This document shows, one piece after another, positions 22,431 to 34,929 of a DNA stretch of 64,000 nucleotides. The stretch spans positions 496,001 through 560,000 of the forward strand of contig WFMF01000037.1 in the NCBI GenBank assembly GCA_011033025.1, written 5' to 3'. The position numbers were made by a program, and so were the translations under genes. The number at the start of each line of letters is the position of its first letter. Positions within the stretch are counted from its first letter, which is position 1. The DNA is from Beroe forskalii (Eukaryota; Ctenophora; Nuda; Beroida; Beroidae). The notes beneath the pieces were generated by a model. The model was not told the DNA's origin, ran no database searches, and saw nothing but the letters and a program-made list of their open reading frames with translations.

Positions 22431-23115
22431 GGCCGGGGGGGGTCTGAGGTCGATTTTCGGTTTTTTGTTGTTTCTGATGGAGCTGAGCGCCGGCTGCCAG
22501 TGGGTTTTTGCCGCATCGGGGGGTATTGTTCCTGGCCGGGGTTGTAGATTTTTCGGGTCGTGGTTTCGCCTGTGATTGCAGTGCGCGCGCGAACTTGCGA
22601 CGCGGTTTGCCGGGGATGGGCTTTGGAATCTGTCTCCTCCTGCAGTTTTTGGGGGGAGCCCTTGGGGCTTGGTGGTTGTGTTCTGGGGCGTGGAGCGGGG
22701 CTTTCATGCGGGCCGATTTTTGATTTGGGCCTCAGAGGTGAAAATGTGAATTTTTGAAATTTGAAAATCGTCATTTTTGACCATTTTTGGGACAGGAGCC
22801 AACTTTGAAAATTCATATTTTCACTTCTGGGGCCTGGGTCGGGGGTCGGCTCGCGTGGGGGTTTTGTTTTGTGCCCTGGAGCATGACTGCCGGGTTTCGG
22901 GGGTTTTCCTCGAGGGCTGTGGGGGGGGATGGGTTTTGGGGTTGGTTTGCGGCGGATCGCGTCGTGGGTTTGCGCGCGCGCTGTGATTGCGGGCGGGGTC
23001 GCGGTTTGGGGGGTTTGTGGCTTCGGCTGGGGGCAGTATTTTTTTGGTGCGGTAGGGGCCTACTGGTGGCAATGGCGCAGTATTCTGTTGGGGCGGGAGG
23101 CCGGGGGTCGACCTG
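22431..23115. mobile_element. A-to-G hypermutated foldback element 2
   Basis: The two arms (about 22450-22740 and 22825-23110) are inverted repeats once A/G and T/C differences are allowed. For example the left arm reads gggccgatttttgatttggg at 22710-22729. The reverse complement of the right arm at 22833-22852 reads gagccgacccccgacccagg. All ten differences are explained by A-to-G on the plus strand, in the left arm at two sites and in the right arm at eight. The apical segment 22741-22830 stays A-rich and unaltered. No coding sequence. Confidence 0.9.
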
Positions 23116-23590
23116 ATGGGCCCAATGGCCCAGTATTTATATTGGGCATTTATAGGGCATCCTCATGATGGGCGCAATGGCGCATCATTTCATTGGGCAT
23201 TTATAGGACATCCTCATGATGGGCGCAATGGCGCAGTATTTCATTGGGCATTTATATATATAGGGCATCCTCATGATGGGCGCAATGGCGCAGTATTTCA
23301 TTGGGCATTTATAGGGCATCCTCATGATGGGCGCAATGGCGCAGTATTTCATTGGGCATTTATAGGGCATCCTCATGATGGGCGCAATGGCGCAGTATTT
23401 CATTGGGCATTTATAGGGCATCCTCATGATGGGCGCAATGGCGCAGTATTTCATTGGGCATTTATATATATAGGGCATCCTCATGATGGGCGCAATGGCG
23501 CAGTATTTCATTGATTAACTATATTGGGCATTTATAGGGCATCCTCATGATGGGCGCAATGGCGCAGTATTTTTGATTGACTATATTGGG
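23116..23590. repeat. 51-bp tandem array, right block
   Basis: Same unit and same orientation as 22050-22430, about nine copies, some with an extra atatata insertion. The 51-bp unit (17 codons) leaves frames open on both strands, producing spurious proteins. Confidence 0.9.
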
Positions 23591-24899
23591 CATTTATAGC
23601 GTTTTTTTTTCAGCATCTTCATGATAATGATTTGCAGGGGTTGCATTGGCGTGATATTCTAAACATCGGCAAGCTTTACCTTCTTATCTCTTTCAATCGA
23701 CTAGCTAAGTCAAATTGGTAGTATTTTCCAATTAATTCAGAAGATTATTCGGGAAACACTTAAGAATTATATAACAACACGACAGAACACTATACTGGTA
23801 GTCTCCCCATGGATGTGCCTGAACATGAATGACGAATGGGCACCCATAGTAGCTTGAGAAAATATGCTACGGTCGGTCTTGGAATGAAACAAAAACAACG
23901 AAGGACCAGATTGATTCTCGTAGACATCACAGAAGCATTGACCTCAGTTGACAATTGAAGCCTCGAAGAAGAGAAATCGCACTGACTGCTAAGACTACCA
24001 GTTTCAACGAGTATACCAAAAAGAAATTAAGGAAATACAGTGAAAAAAAAACAAACAAAAAAAAACAAACAAACACACAAATCAAAAACACAAACACAGC
24101 TTTGGTCATCTGCTACTGATTTGAGCTTTTGCATGCCGTTCTTCCTACTTTATAGATACGTCAATTACCTATTTCTTCTAGAATTCTCATAATACCCTAG
24201 TTTTCTCATAAGTCCACGGCCCATCTTGAAATAGATAGAAGTAGTGGAGGTTTATTTAGATTATGTCTTGGACTTATGGCTTTTTTTTTATAATTAGTGC
24301 ACTGTCGTGAAAAACATCCTCATTATTAAATGTTGCCGTCCTTACTCTCAGCATGATCATCACTATCACTTAATGAATGCCTTATTATGTTGGTTTTTCT
24401 AGCATTGGTATGTTAACAGCTTCCTCTTTGACCAGGAACCCTTTCTCTTGTTCCAGCTTCATCGTAATCAGAGACTGTCTGCCAGCTCTAGAGAGTGTGG
24501 CGACTCTCCAGGTAAGTGGTACTCCTTTCCGCATTGGATAACTCTCCTAAAATTCAACACAATGGGCGCAAAGACGCAAGAAAAGGGAAGGGGAAAGGAT
24601 GCAATTGGTGAAATTTTTGCTGACTGGAGAAATACATTTAGATGTAAAGGGCGCTAAGATGCTAACTGGATTGTTTTAAAACATACTTATAAACCAGCAA
24701 ACTCACTTCAATAGATACCTAAGTTATAAAAAAAGTTCAATTGAGGAAATAAAGGGGGAAATAAATTGGGAAACAAAAGGGGGTACATAAATTGTCCGAC
24801 GTCATCTGACCCCCTCGCGGGGATCAGACAACATCTGGCAATACAAAGGAGAGTATTCCATAACTAAGCCCATTGCCAAACTATCCCAATTTAAGAACG
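23591..24899. other. Gene-poor region; one possible isolated exon
   Basis: Mostly AT-rich with an (aaac)n-type A-rich run at 24042-24095. Near 24435-24511 a stretch runs from an AG to an intron-donor-like gtaagt on the plus strand and stays open (reading EPFLLFQLHRNQRLSASSRE), so it could be an isolated exon. I do not recognise it and saw no partner exons. Confidence 0.3.
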
Positions 24900-25292
24900 G
24901 GATTTACTCGGCTTTGTCCCAATTGTCTCAAATGTCCCATTTTTCCCAGTCCGCATTCACTTTTTTGAGTCCCATTTGTTCCATTTTCTCTGTCTATTTG
25001 TCCCAATTGTCCCATTTGTCCCAATTGTACCAGTCCACATTCATTTTTTTAGAATCTCATTTGTTCCATTTTCTCTGTTCCATTTGTCCCAATTGTCCCA
25101 TTTCCCATTTGTCCCAAATGTCCCAATTGTCCCAGTCCGCATTCACTCTTCTGAGTCCAATTTGTTCTATTTCCTCTGTCCCATTTGTCCCAATTGTCCC
25201 ATTTGTCCCAAATGTCCCATTTGTCCCAATTGTCCCTGTCCCAATCCACTTTTTCTTGAGTTTGGGACAATTGGGACAGTGAAACCCCCCCC
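24900..25292. repeat. tgtcccaa minisatellite related to 38.3-38.6 kb
   Basis: Irregular array of the words tttgtcccaattgtccca and tcccatttgttccattt, ending in gagtttgggacaattgggac. The same ending closes the TIR element at 37909-38582, so this is probably a related element fragment. Confidence 0.8.
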
Positions 25293-25357
25293 CCCATGTA
25301 AGTCTCCACATTTTCAGACCCATTCCCTCAACTATTGCTTTTGGGTCAATCACAGAA

Positions 25358-25693
25358 TTAACTACTTTTAGGAATTTTGGAAAATACAGGAATAATGAAT
25401 ACTAACCATGACAGAGTGAAAAATAGAAGTGGCTGACTGAAGGTAATCATTTTGTGAGACATGATAACCATAACAATTTTCTTGAAAATTTTCTCAAACA
25501 TTGTGGCATTCTGAAGAGTAATTGGTATTGAAATAAGTTGATATAATTCTAATAATATTCCAATGCAATGAAATAAAGCAATGAAACAACTTCTTTGTAG
25601 AACAAATACAGTCATCTTAGTAGTCAAGCCACAGAACTCTCCAACACCTCCAACCATAGTCTTTGACAGGATCCATGAAAGAAATGCCTTCAT
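25358..25693 (-). CDS. Unrecognised hydrophobic ORF
   Basis: A 111-residue frame with three or four hydrophobic stretches (for example SCFIALFHCIGILLELYQLI and PLLFFTLSWLVFIIPVF). It could be one exon of a multi-pass membrane protein or chance in AT-rich DNA. No family recognised, no clear splice signals, no neighbouring exon found. Confidence 0.2.
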   Translation of the reverse strand: MKAFLSWILSKTMVGGVGEFCGLTTKMTVFVLQRSCFIALFHCIGILLELYQLISIPITLQNATMFEKIFKKIVMVIMSHKMITFSQPLLFFTLSWLVFIIPVFSKIPKSS

Positions 25694-26359
25694 CAGAGAG
25701 CAAATAACAAAGATAATGTATATTTTACACAGTCAAATGAAAATAAAATAAAATAAATGAAATAAGGATGAAGTATAGTATAAGTATAAAACTTTTTGCT
25801 TTACAGCAACACGGTTCCACGACAAACTCTTCACAAAACTGCAACATTCATTTCAACACATGAGTCATGACTAATATCTTGAAAACATTGAAAACATTGA
25901 AAATAAAATAAAGTATTTTGATTTAAAAAATTTTGATATTACATCAACACTAATTTCATAAACATGTCAATGATTCATTGGCCAATCTGCTGGATCTTCC
26001 AGCCCATATTATTTTATAGACATTAACATTGAAAAATAAATTAAACATAATAAGTTAAACATTATAATTTATGGGATACTAAATTAGTGCATAATAATTT
26101 AATATTGATAAATTAATAGAAATTAACATACGGCATAGGTAATAACTGCTTGAATGAAGGAAATAAAAACACAGCAAACACATTGTCTCTGTGTCAAAAA
26201 ATAATTTTAAAAATGCCCAAAACCGAATTCATATGAATTTAATTTGAATACTGCAACACATAAATAAAGATACAACTACAAATAGATAAACTAGTAATTT
26301 GCTGAGGAGTAACCTAATAGTGCATACAAAAACTCCAAATAAGTACAAAACCGATTTAA

Positions 26360-29300
26360 TGTTAAATTCCGCCTAATTTGAATGAATCCTGCCAATTTAT
26401 CGTGCCTGCCAGGTGATCTAATTAAGGCAGGATTGTTCGCAGTATAATTCACCGATTTGGCAGGATTTGATTGTAATTATTTATCCACTAATCCTGCCAA
26501 ATTGGCTCAAAGCATGCCCTCAACAACGCGATGTCCAGTAATTTCGCAGGATTCTCTGCTAAATTTGGACGTCTTCATCTGAAGCATGATTTGATTAGTA
26601 GTAACTACATTATAGCTGTTTCCAAACCTTAATTGGCAGGATTTGACTCTAACTATCTACCTAAGCCTTCGTATTAACAAGCAAATTTATTCAGTAATTT
26701 GGCAGTATAAACATCTCTATCGGCTGAAATCTCTCCTAGATTCGCAGGTTTTTCTGTTTTTGAGTTTTCTCAAACTCTGGTAAGGAAATATAGGACAATA
26801 GGAATAATGTAAAGAAAAATTAGAATATTTGTCATTTAGGTATATCCGTCACTGTAGCTATTCTATTGTGGGAACTAACCCCGGCTTTTACTCTAAAAAC
26901 GACAAAAATCTGCCAAGACACTTCCAAGAACCGGCAAAAATTCGTCAAAAAGGCAGTAAGCCATCAAAAACTACTCAAAAACCGGCAGAAAATCCCAAAA
27001 TGACAGAAGTTGCCAGTTTATAAGAAAACACTAAGAGTGTGTATTGAAAACTTGACTCGACTTGACTCGACTTGACTCGACTTGACTCGACTTGACTCGA
27101 CTTGACTCGACTTGACTCGACTTGACTCGACTTGACTCGACTTGACTCGACTTGACTCGACTTGACTCGACTTGACTCGACTTGACTCGACTTGACTCGA
27201 CTTGACTCGACTTGACTCGACTTGACTCGACTTGACTCGACTTGACTCGACTTGGATCGACAGCTTGACTCGACTTGACTCAACGACTTGACTCGACTTG
27301 ACTTGACTCGACTTGACTCGACTTGACTCGACTTGACTCGACTTGACTCGACTTGACTCGACTTGACTCGACTTGACTCGACTTGAGTCTTGACTTGACT
27401 CGACTTGACTCGACTTGACTCGACTTGACTCGACTTGACTCGACTTGACTCGACTTGACTCGACTTGACTCGACTTGACTCGACTTGACTCGACTTGACT
27501 CGACTTGACTCGACTTGACTCGACTTGACTCGACTTGACTCGACTTGACTCGACTTGACTCGACTTGACTCGACTTGACTCGACTTGACTCGACGACTTG
27601 ACTCGACGACTTGACTCGACGACTTGACTCGACTTGAATCGACTTGACTCGACTTGACTCGACTCGACGACTTGACTCGACTTGACTCGACTTGACTCGA
27701 CTCGACTCGACGACTCGACGACTCGACTTGACTCGACTTGACTCGACTTGACTCGACTCGACTTGACTCGACTTGACTCGACTTGACTCGACTTGACTGA
27801 CTCGACTTGACTCGACTTGACTCGACTTGACTCGACTTGACTCGACTTGACTCGACAGCTCGACTTGACTCGACTTGACTCGACTTGACTCGACTTGACT
27901 CGACTTGACGACTCGACTTGACTCGACTCGACTTGACTCGACTTGACGGCTCGACTTGACTCTGACTTGACTCGACTTGACTCGACTTGACTCGACTTGA
28001 CTCGACTTGACTCGACTTGACTCGACTTGACTCGACTTGACTCGACTTGACTCGACTTGACTCGACTTGACTCGACTTGACTCGACTTGACTCGACTTGA
28101 CTCGACTTGACTCGACGACTCGACTTGACTCGACTTGACTCGACTTGACTCGACTTGACTCGACTTGACTCGACTTGACTCGACTTGACTCGACTTGACT
28201 CGACTTGACTCGATTTGACTCGACTTGACTCGACTTGACTCGACTTGACTCGACTTGACTCGACTTGACTCGACTTGACTCGACTTGACTCGACTTGACT
28301 CGACTTGACTCGACTTGACTCGACTTGACTCGACTTGACTCGACTTTACTCGACTTGACTCGACTTGACTCGAATTGACTCGACTTGACTCGACTTGACT
28401 CGACTCGACTCAACTTGTCTCCACGAACACTACCTATTTAAAGGGTTATTAATAAGTAGGTATCGAGGAAGTCATGTCACATTTGGTCATAATATATTTG
28501 ACGATTTCAACTATGATTGTTGAAGGGCCATTCCATGTTGTCTGACCGATTCTTCACCAAGGTGAGGTTTGAACATCTAATCAGTAATTCAGTAATCGTT
28601 ACACAATGTTTCATTGTGCGTCCAATACACGTAACTTTTGAATGTTCAACAATCCACACTTTCATTGCAATGCACAGAGTAGCCCTGTAACCCTCCAATA
28701 ATTACCATGAGGTTTAGCATGAAATTTGTTAGCCGTTGCCAGAGCCCAGACCCTCCTGACAATCGGCACTTCACAGCTGGCGGCAGTGGGTCAATGGGTC
28801 ATACATCGTACGGCAACATAAAGCGACAAACAACTTCCTAAACTGAACTGGAAGCGGAAGCGGAAGTCGGAACTGCATAATTGTTTTGCTGATGGTGATC
28901 TCATAGTATGTGTTAAATGTGATTCATTAATCAAATTAACAAGCTGTCTGCTGTCTTGTTGTTGTAAAAAGAGTGCAGGCGTGATAACCATATCATTAGT
29001 TCTCATGAGAGGGTTTAGTTGCGTGTGTTGAAACAAGTGTTTCGTTTAAGCCGCTTGCAGTTTCTCGTTCAGAACCTTTTTAGTGCAAAATCCACAGACC
29101 ATCACCATCCCTTTCGGAATGCGATGGCAACCCTCGAAGTGGAGCGTTCTGCTGGAACCCACCCGGGTGCACTTCGTGAGGAGGACCTTGTTAGGATTTA
29201 AAAACATGATTGTATGATTATCAGCTCGATGAGTACCTTATACCTACCTACTGACCTGCTTTCAGAGGAGCGTTAAGCCCGTGTAGGTATTATAGCATAC

Positions 29301-30110
29301 AATTGCAATGAAAGTGCGATAACTCACCTACTGAAGATATGCAGCATTCACAGAAAATCCGTTTAAATATGAGGTTTTTATTTTTTTGGCCAGGTGTCGG
29401 CTAATTTTTTGTTGACATTCTCCCTGTTTTGGTGACAATCGCCGGTTTTAGCCACACTTTTCTGGTTTTTGGGGACTAATTGCTGTAATTTGCCATTTTT
29501 CTATTTGTCATTTTCCATTTGTCACTCGCAAATGACAATTTGTGAATGACGATTAAATGTCATTCAAATTTCTAAATTTTCACATTTTATGTGTCTGCGA
29601 AGCAAAGTCTACAACAAGAGAGCAAAGTTCGTGGTGTGCACAAAATATTGTGTGTAAGGGAATGTAAGAATGTACATATAAACATATGATAGTGCTACAG
29701 AAAATTGGTGTAAATGCAATTAGTTTACACCTCAAGTTAATCAATAATCCTGCGGAACAATTCACGACTGCCTTAATCAAATCTCCAGAACTTCCAGAAT
29801 TTTAGTCCTAAATCCTGCGCTTTTGACCAGCAACCCGCGAAAATTGAATTTGAATTTTGGAGGAGAAACCTGCCGAAATGGTATAATCATGCCTCTGTCG
29901 GTGGTGGGACGGCGCAGGATTTGACCACAATTCGCAGTATTCATCAACAAGACTTAATATAATTATGTAATTTAGTGAACTGGATTAAGCAGGATCGGCC
30001 ATCTTTTTCGCAGGATTGATATGGATTCAAATCAGTGCCTCAAAATGCGATATTTGTCTTCAAGGCAAATCCTGCCGAATTAGATCCGCAGGTGCGCCTG
30101 CTGGAAAGGC
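26360..30110. repeat. Diffuse repeat region flanking the 10-bp satellite
   Basis: Both sides of the satellite (26360-27020 and about 29380-30110) are studded with the words cctgcca, ggcaggatt and tcgcagg. They contain loosely inverted similar stretches, for example ccggcaaaa words on the left and ccggttttagcc on the right. This suggests an old inverted-repeat element into which the satellite expanded. Alignment by eye is weak. The short ORFs at 28500-29200 are unrecognised. Confidence 0.35.
27045..28412. repeat. 10-bp satellite (cttgactcga)n
   Basis: About 135 copies of cttgactcga, nearly perfect in long runs, with slipped variants such as gactcgacgactcgac in the middle (27590-27960). All frames stay open for long stretches in a Ser-Arg-Val-Lys-Ser-Ser-Gln pattern that has no biological meaning. 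The left part (27050-27250) is the most homogeneous. Confidence 0.98.
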
Positions 30111-31392
30111 TCTTTGGCCCCCACAATAATTTAGAAACATTTGCCGCGTTACCATTTTATTTTATTGAGGTACATTGTCACATTAGCTTGCGCAGTGATA
30201 AAGAAACGTCAGATAAACCAATTGTGGGATGAAATAAAAACAAACGTAGGAATTGAGCCCAATTAGCAAATTTTATTGTCCATCACATTATGATAATGCA
30301 ATAAGCTGGAATAATCAAGTTACCGGCCCATCAATAAGCAGAAACATGACCTCCAACGGCTTTGACTTGAAATTTACCCTCTCAAGCTTCTCAAGAGTGT
30401 GTCTATCAAAACATGCCAATGATGTGCTGTCAATTACAGCACTTGAAATTGCTAATATACAACTCTCACAGTGAATTAACCCTCTCTACGACCTATATTC
30501 TTGCTATACGAATTTCTGAATTTACGTATATCAGTTAATTTGCCAATTTGACTTATCTTCATCGATTGCAACTCTGCCTTGCCTGCTGATATACGAGCGT
30601 TTTTCAAAGCCCCTTCGACTGACACCCTCCTTATCACCACCTTCACCTTCTAGTTCAACGTCGTCCAACAGTACCTGTAGTCAGTCTACTTTCTCTCTGT
30701 CGTCTCTGAGCCTGATCGAATTGTCATAGATGACGAACCTGCTGCTTCCTTTGCAATTAAGCACTGTTCACTTTAATGCTGCAATCTGTTGACAAATTCT
30801 GCATTTCGCTATCACTTGGAAAAGTCAGCAACTGAGCAAGTTGAGTACCACACTGATGGCCGAGTCAAAAGAAAACATTTCTTTCACTGTGAATGGTTGA
30901 GTGAATTCAGTTGAAAAGTTCTTTGTAAGACATCACACACTACTTTCTGCCAAATCTGTTCTTTGCAGTTGCTAGAAATTTGCCAAGAAGGGGGACCCTG
31001 CATTCATTGACTCTGGATTTTCCAATTGGAAGAAAGGAAAGGAGCCCTGAGTTCCATTGGGAATGCAAATTGAGGGTTAGCCATTTCATGACATCTGCCC
31101 CAATAAGTCACCAGATAAGTGACGACTTGAAGAATACTCAGAAACTTCGAGCTGAATGTCTGATTGATCATTGAGCAATCAGCAGCTGGAAACGCATCAA
31201 ATTACTCGCCAGAAATGGACAGGCCTTTCGTAAATCGTAATTTTCAGGAAGAGGACGGCAATGTGGCTCAAAAGTTGGCAAACTCTGCTCGCCACATACC
31301 ATTCATACAAACTTATTTGTGTAGGGGTTGACATGATATTAACATTAAAACATTAAGGGCATAATCGTTAATTGGATAATTGAATAATTGAA
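30111..31392. other. No gene seen
   Basis: AT-rich stretch with only short unrecognised frames and no clear repeat structure visible by eye. Confidence 0.4.
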
Positions 31393-32010
31393 TTAGTTAA
31401 ATTTGAAATTTTTTAGTAAAAAATTGCCCAAAATTCGGCCCCCACAATAATTTTCATCTTCCGCCATGGCTGCTTTACATATACATTTATTGATCTGATC
31501 ATTCCAAAGGAGGGAATCTGAGATGAGAATCCCCAAATCTTTTTCCTGATCAGATACTTCTATACTATTGCCATTTAATTTATAATCATTCTTTGGATTG
31601 TTATTGTAATTCAGGTGCATAACCTTACATTTGGTTTCATTAAAACTTAATAACCACAACTTTTCCCACCTTTCTAATTGACACAAGTCTTCATTAATTG
31701 TCCTAGCACTGTTTGCTTTTGCAATCAATTTCAAGTCATCAGCAAATAATTTAACTGCATTAATAATGTTATCAGGCAAATCATTTATAAATAATATAAA
31801 CAATAATGGCCCCCAATACTGACCCTTGTGGTACCCCAGACAAAACTTTTTTGATTGTTGAATACTTTCCATTGACAAATACTCTCATACTTCTATCATT
31901 GAGAAAACTCCTTAAAAGCTCTAACAGCTTGCCTTTAATACCAAGATTTTCTAATTTACTCAATAGCACATCAACACTGTTTTCATGAAAACTATCTTCA
32001 AACTTCCACT
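31393..32010 (-). pseudogene. Non-LTR retrotransposon reverse transcriptase fragment
   Basis: Two overlapping minus-strand frames together carry the core of a LINE reverse transcriptase. One (31781-32010) has LLSKLENLGIKGKLLELLRS and GVPQGSVLG; the other (31393-31878) has GPLLFILFINDLP, the catalytic-type box KLFADDLKLIA (FADD), then WLLSFNETKCKVMHL and EKDLGILI. The break falls inside the VPQGSVLG/PLLF motif, so a frameshift separates the halves. Upstream endonuclease and RT fingers are absent. The motif set is of the CR1/Jockey type. It is a dead, truncated copy. Confidence 0.85.
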
Positions 32011-32320
32011 TTTAACTGGATCTTCCAGCCACTAATGATATATTGAATATTAAAATTAAAGCTCTTAACATCAACTAGAACTGTTACTTAATTACAAGCA
32101 TAACATTGGATAATGGATGGTACTCAGGGCAGGAGTCCTAAAGGTGATACGATGTTGAAGATCTCGATAAAATAAAATGTTGCCAGGTGATACCAGGCCC
32201 GCTGACAGTGCGCGGCGCGTCGCTCGGAAGGGTCTATCATCGATAGACAAATAAAATGTTGTCTGCTGATACCAAACGACCACATCCGCTTGAACTTCCC
32301 CCTATACTAATCAGTCGTAG

Positions 32321-32945
32321 GATGTTACCCTACCCTCGCGCGCGGCGCTGGGCGCAACGTTCCACATTTGGACGTCACTTTGCAAGTTGCTAAACACGTA
32401 TATCCCTGTGTGGCTCGCGCTTCGTACACACGCTTATGCGGGCTTAGGAACTTTGCAAGCCATCCAGTCAAAAGAAATAAACGGGGCAACGTCCGTCCGC
32501 GTCCGCCGTCGACCTAACCAGGGGCGCGGCGTCGCGAAACGATTTCTAGTTCTTTTGACTGGACGGGCGCGGGCGACAGATGCAATTGCAATGACAGAGC
32601 AAATATTACCGTTCAAAGCCATTGTCCAAATGTTGCTAAACACGTTCCCCTAACCAGGGGTGTTTCGTCGCGAAACATGCGCGCGTAAAACTAGGGATCT
32701 GGTTAGAGCATACCCCTGTTATCGTTACGCGGCGCGCTTCCCTACGTGTGTCCTTGCTAAACACGTATATCCCTGTCTGCGTTGCGCGGCGCGCTTCCTC
32801 AAAAGGGTAGCGCGGCGCGCGTACGCACACCTATGCAGGCTTAGGAACGTGTGTCCCGTAGGGAAGCGCGCGGCGCGGCGCGTATACGGTTTTAGGAAGT
32901 CCAAATGTGGAACGTTGCGCGCGCGCAGGGTAGAGTAATATGCTT
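32321..32945. mobile_element. GC-rich foldback element
   Basis: Ends are inverted: gttaccctaccctcgcgcgc with caacgttccacatttgg (32325-32371) on the left, and ccaaatgtggaacgttgcgc with gcagggtagagtaa (about 32900-32940) on the right. The interior repeats gctaaacacgtatatccctg and gcgcgcttcc. A related copy is at 44569-44790, and a partial one at 33040-33100. No gene. Confidence 0.7.
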
Positions 32946-33104
32946 TGAAAATTAAATTGGTCCAATCAAGTTATCAATTTATAGTAATTTTTGGCGAATG
33001 ATAACGTAATCAAAATATTTGAATTTTTATAAAAATTTCTTGCTAAACACGTATATCCCTGTCTGCGTTAAGCGGCGCGCTTCCTCAGGGAAGCGCCTCG
33101 ACGG

Positions 33105-33185
33105 GCGATGTCCGTCCCTTTCTTCTGTCCCTTTCTTCTGTCCCTTTCTTCTGTCCGTCCCTTTCTTCTGTCCCTTTCTTCTGAC
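33105..33185. repeat. 13-bp tandem repeat tgtccctttcttc
   Basis: Five or six copies of ctgtccctttctt, adjoining GC-rich element debris. No coding meaning. Confidence 0.85.
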
Positions 33186-33659
33186 TTGTTGTTGGACAAG
33201 GGACGGAGGAAATACGACAATTCCCGCGCAAAACTTTTCTGCGCGTCATCGTACGTGTCAACATGGTACTTTGTCAGCGCATTTAGTTCAGCGTCGTACT
33301 GAAAGTACGACGTAGTATGGTACAGCCCCATGCCAGAGTCCGAAATAGACGGGCAACGTCCGTCGAAGTGTCGACTAATGGCCAGAACAACCGGGTCTTG
33401 CTTGCATAGAGATCAATAAGAATATAAAATATATTTTAAAAACCTGAGAAGAATAGTACACATGTGCAATCTGACAATTTAACGCTTTGAACTGTACTAA
33501 TCAAACATGAACAAGATTGACAATTTAAAGCTGATTACCTACGTGATCAAAATTTTAAAGAACAAATTGTCAAAATTTCATAATTCAATGATTAAAATAG
33601 TATAAGTCTATGTTGTACTGTAGAACTAATATACCTACAATCTTACTCAAAAACATGAA

Positions 33660-34470
33660 TATTTCACTCAATATGTTTTAGAATGTGCAGTTCCTTTAGT
33701 GCTGCCCGTAGAGGAGGGATGCTCTCCATTCGTGGAACTCTTCCAAACCTCTACCTACAGTGCCTCTCAGTCTCTGTACGTAAGGTTTGCTGCTCTGTGC
33801 TTGATCAGACGTTTGGATGCCTTTCTTTCCCTAGAGCTGAGGTTAGAGCAGGTCTTGGCGTACGATCGCAGCTCCATTTCCAGAAATCAATGTTTTTGAT
33901 GAAGGTGTATGAAGCTGCAGTTCTCTGTGAAGCGTCTGTTGCAACATAAAGGGCCTCCCTGGCCTAGTCCTTCCCAGGCTTGATCGATTATCTGACACCC
34001 GCAGGAAGATTCCAGATGAAGAGGGTATATCACGAAGTCTTGAGATGTTGAGATTGCGAAGGTATATACCTACTGCGGAGTGCTGGTGTGATCGTCCAAG
34101 TTGAGAGGAGCCAAGTGTTGAGGGTCTGGAAGGTGAAGAGGTATTTCAAGTGAAGGTCGGGATTCATCAGGAGCTTCAACAATCCTCTGTAGTGAAGTGT
34201 GGACTCTGATCTGGCACTTTGGTTCTGTCGTCTTTGGAGGCAGATGGGCAAGGACTCTGATCCGAATGGTCCAGGGTTCTGTGGCATCGACAGGGAGAAG
34301 GGGAGGGACTCTGATCTAGATCTTGGGTTCTGTTCACTGTATACTCCGGCTCATCATTACAAACTTCCCGAACTCCCGAAGAAACGCAGCAGCTGTGTCC
34401 CAATCTTGGGTGTGCCTGAGGAATACGATAATCAGAAACATATAATTACATCAAGAGGTGTATAGGATAT
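33660..34470. repeat. Dispersed repeat module, copy A
   Basis: Shares ctctgtacgtaaggtttgct, gctctgtgcttg and agagcaggtcttgg with a second copy at 45150-45650. Each copy lies beside a copy of the GC-rich foldback (32.3-33.1 and 44.6-44.8 kb), so the two loci carry the same composite. A plus-strand frame (VRFAALCLIRR..LELRLEQVLAY) is open in copy A but broken in copy B. I recognise no protein. Confidence 0.6.
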
Positions 34471-34929
34471 AGGCACATGTACAAGAGAGTGTATATTGAT
34501 ATAGATATTATGCAGAAAAACACGCACGGAAAATGCATCACCATGTATTTTTAGCACACCAATCACCAATCAAATCCACCGATCAAAACAAATTGATCAG
34601 AATTTGAGTAGCTGAAGATAATGATTTGTACTGCATCATGACTGGCACACCATGAATCCCTAATCTCCTAATTAACCAGGTCTTCTCATCAGTATACACA
34701 CAGTATTGAGTATACACAAAGTATACATCAAGCATAGCATACACTCATTGATACAATTTGATTACATGCGCTGCACTGCTAAATGCTCACACTTAATAAG
34801 TTAATACTCTCTATTACTTTTTGTCCCAAATTTGCTAGTAATAAGGTGTTGTTGCAGTTCTGTCCCATTTCAATGATATTGACAGGCAAAACTTAACCAG
34901 AGAATCAGTGCCTTGACAATAAAATTGGA

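Noticed and set aside
20183..23116. Many long frames on both strands (Pro/Arg-rich minus, Gly/Cys/Trp-rich plus), up to 424 codons
   Set aside because: They follow from extreme G-richness (few A means few stop codons on either strand) and tandem sub-units; the block is a hypermutated repeat.
23116..23514. 132-codon GHPHDGRNGAVFHWAF repeat protein and its minus-strand mirror
   Set aside because: Open on both strands because the 51-bp unit is a multiple of three; no other gene features.
27045..28413. 377-codon and 102-codon SRVKSSQVE repeat proteins
   Set aside because: Pure translation of a 10-bp satellite, no start or splice context.
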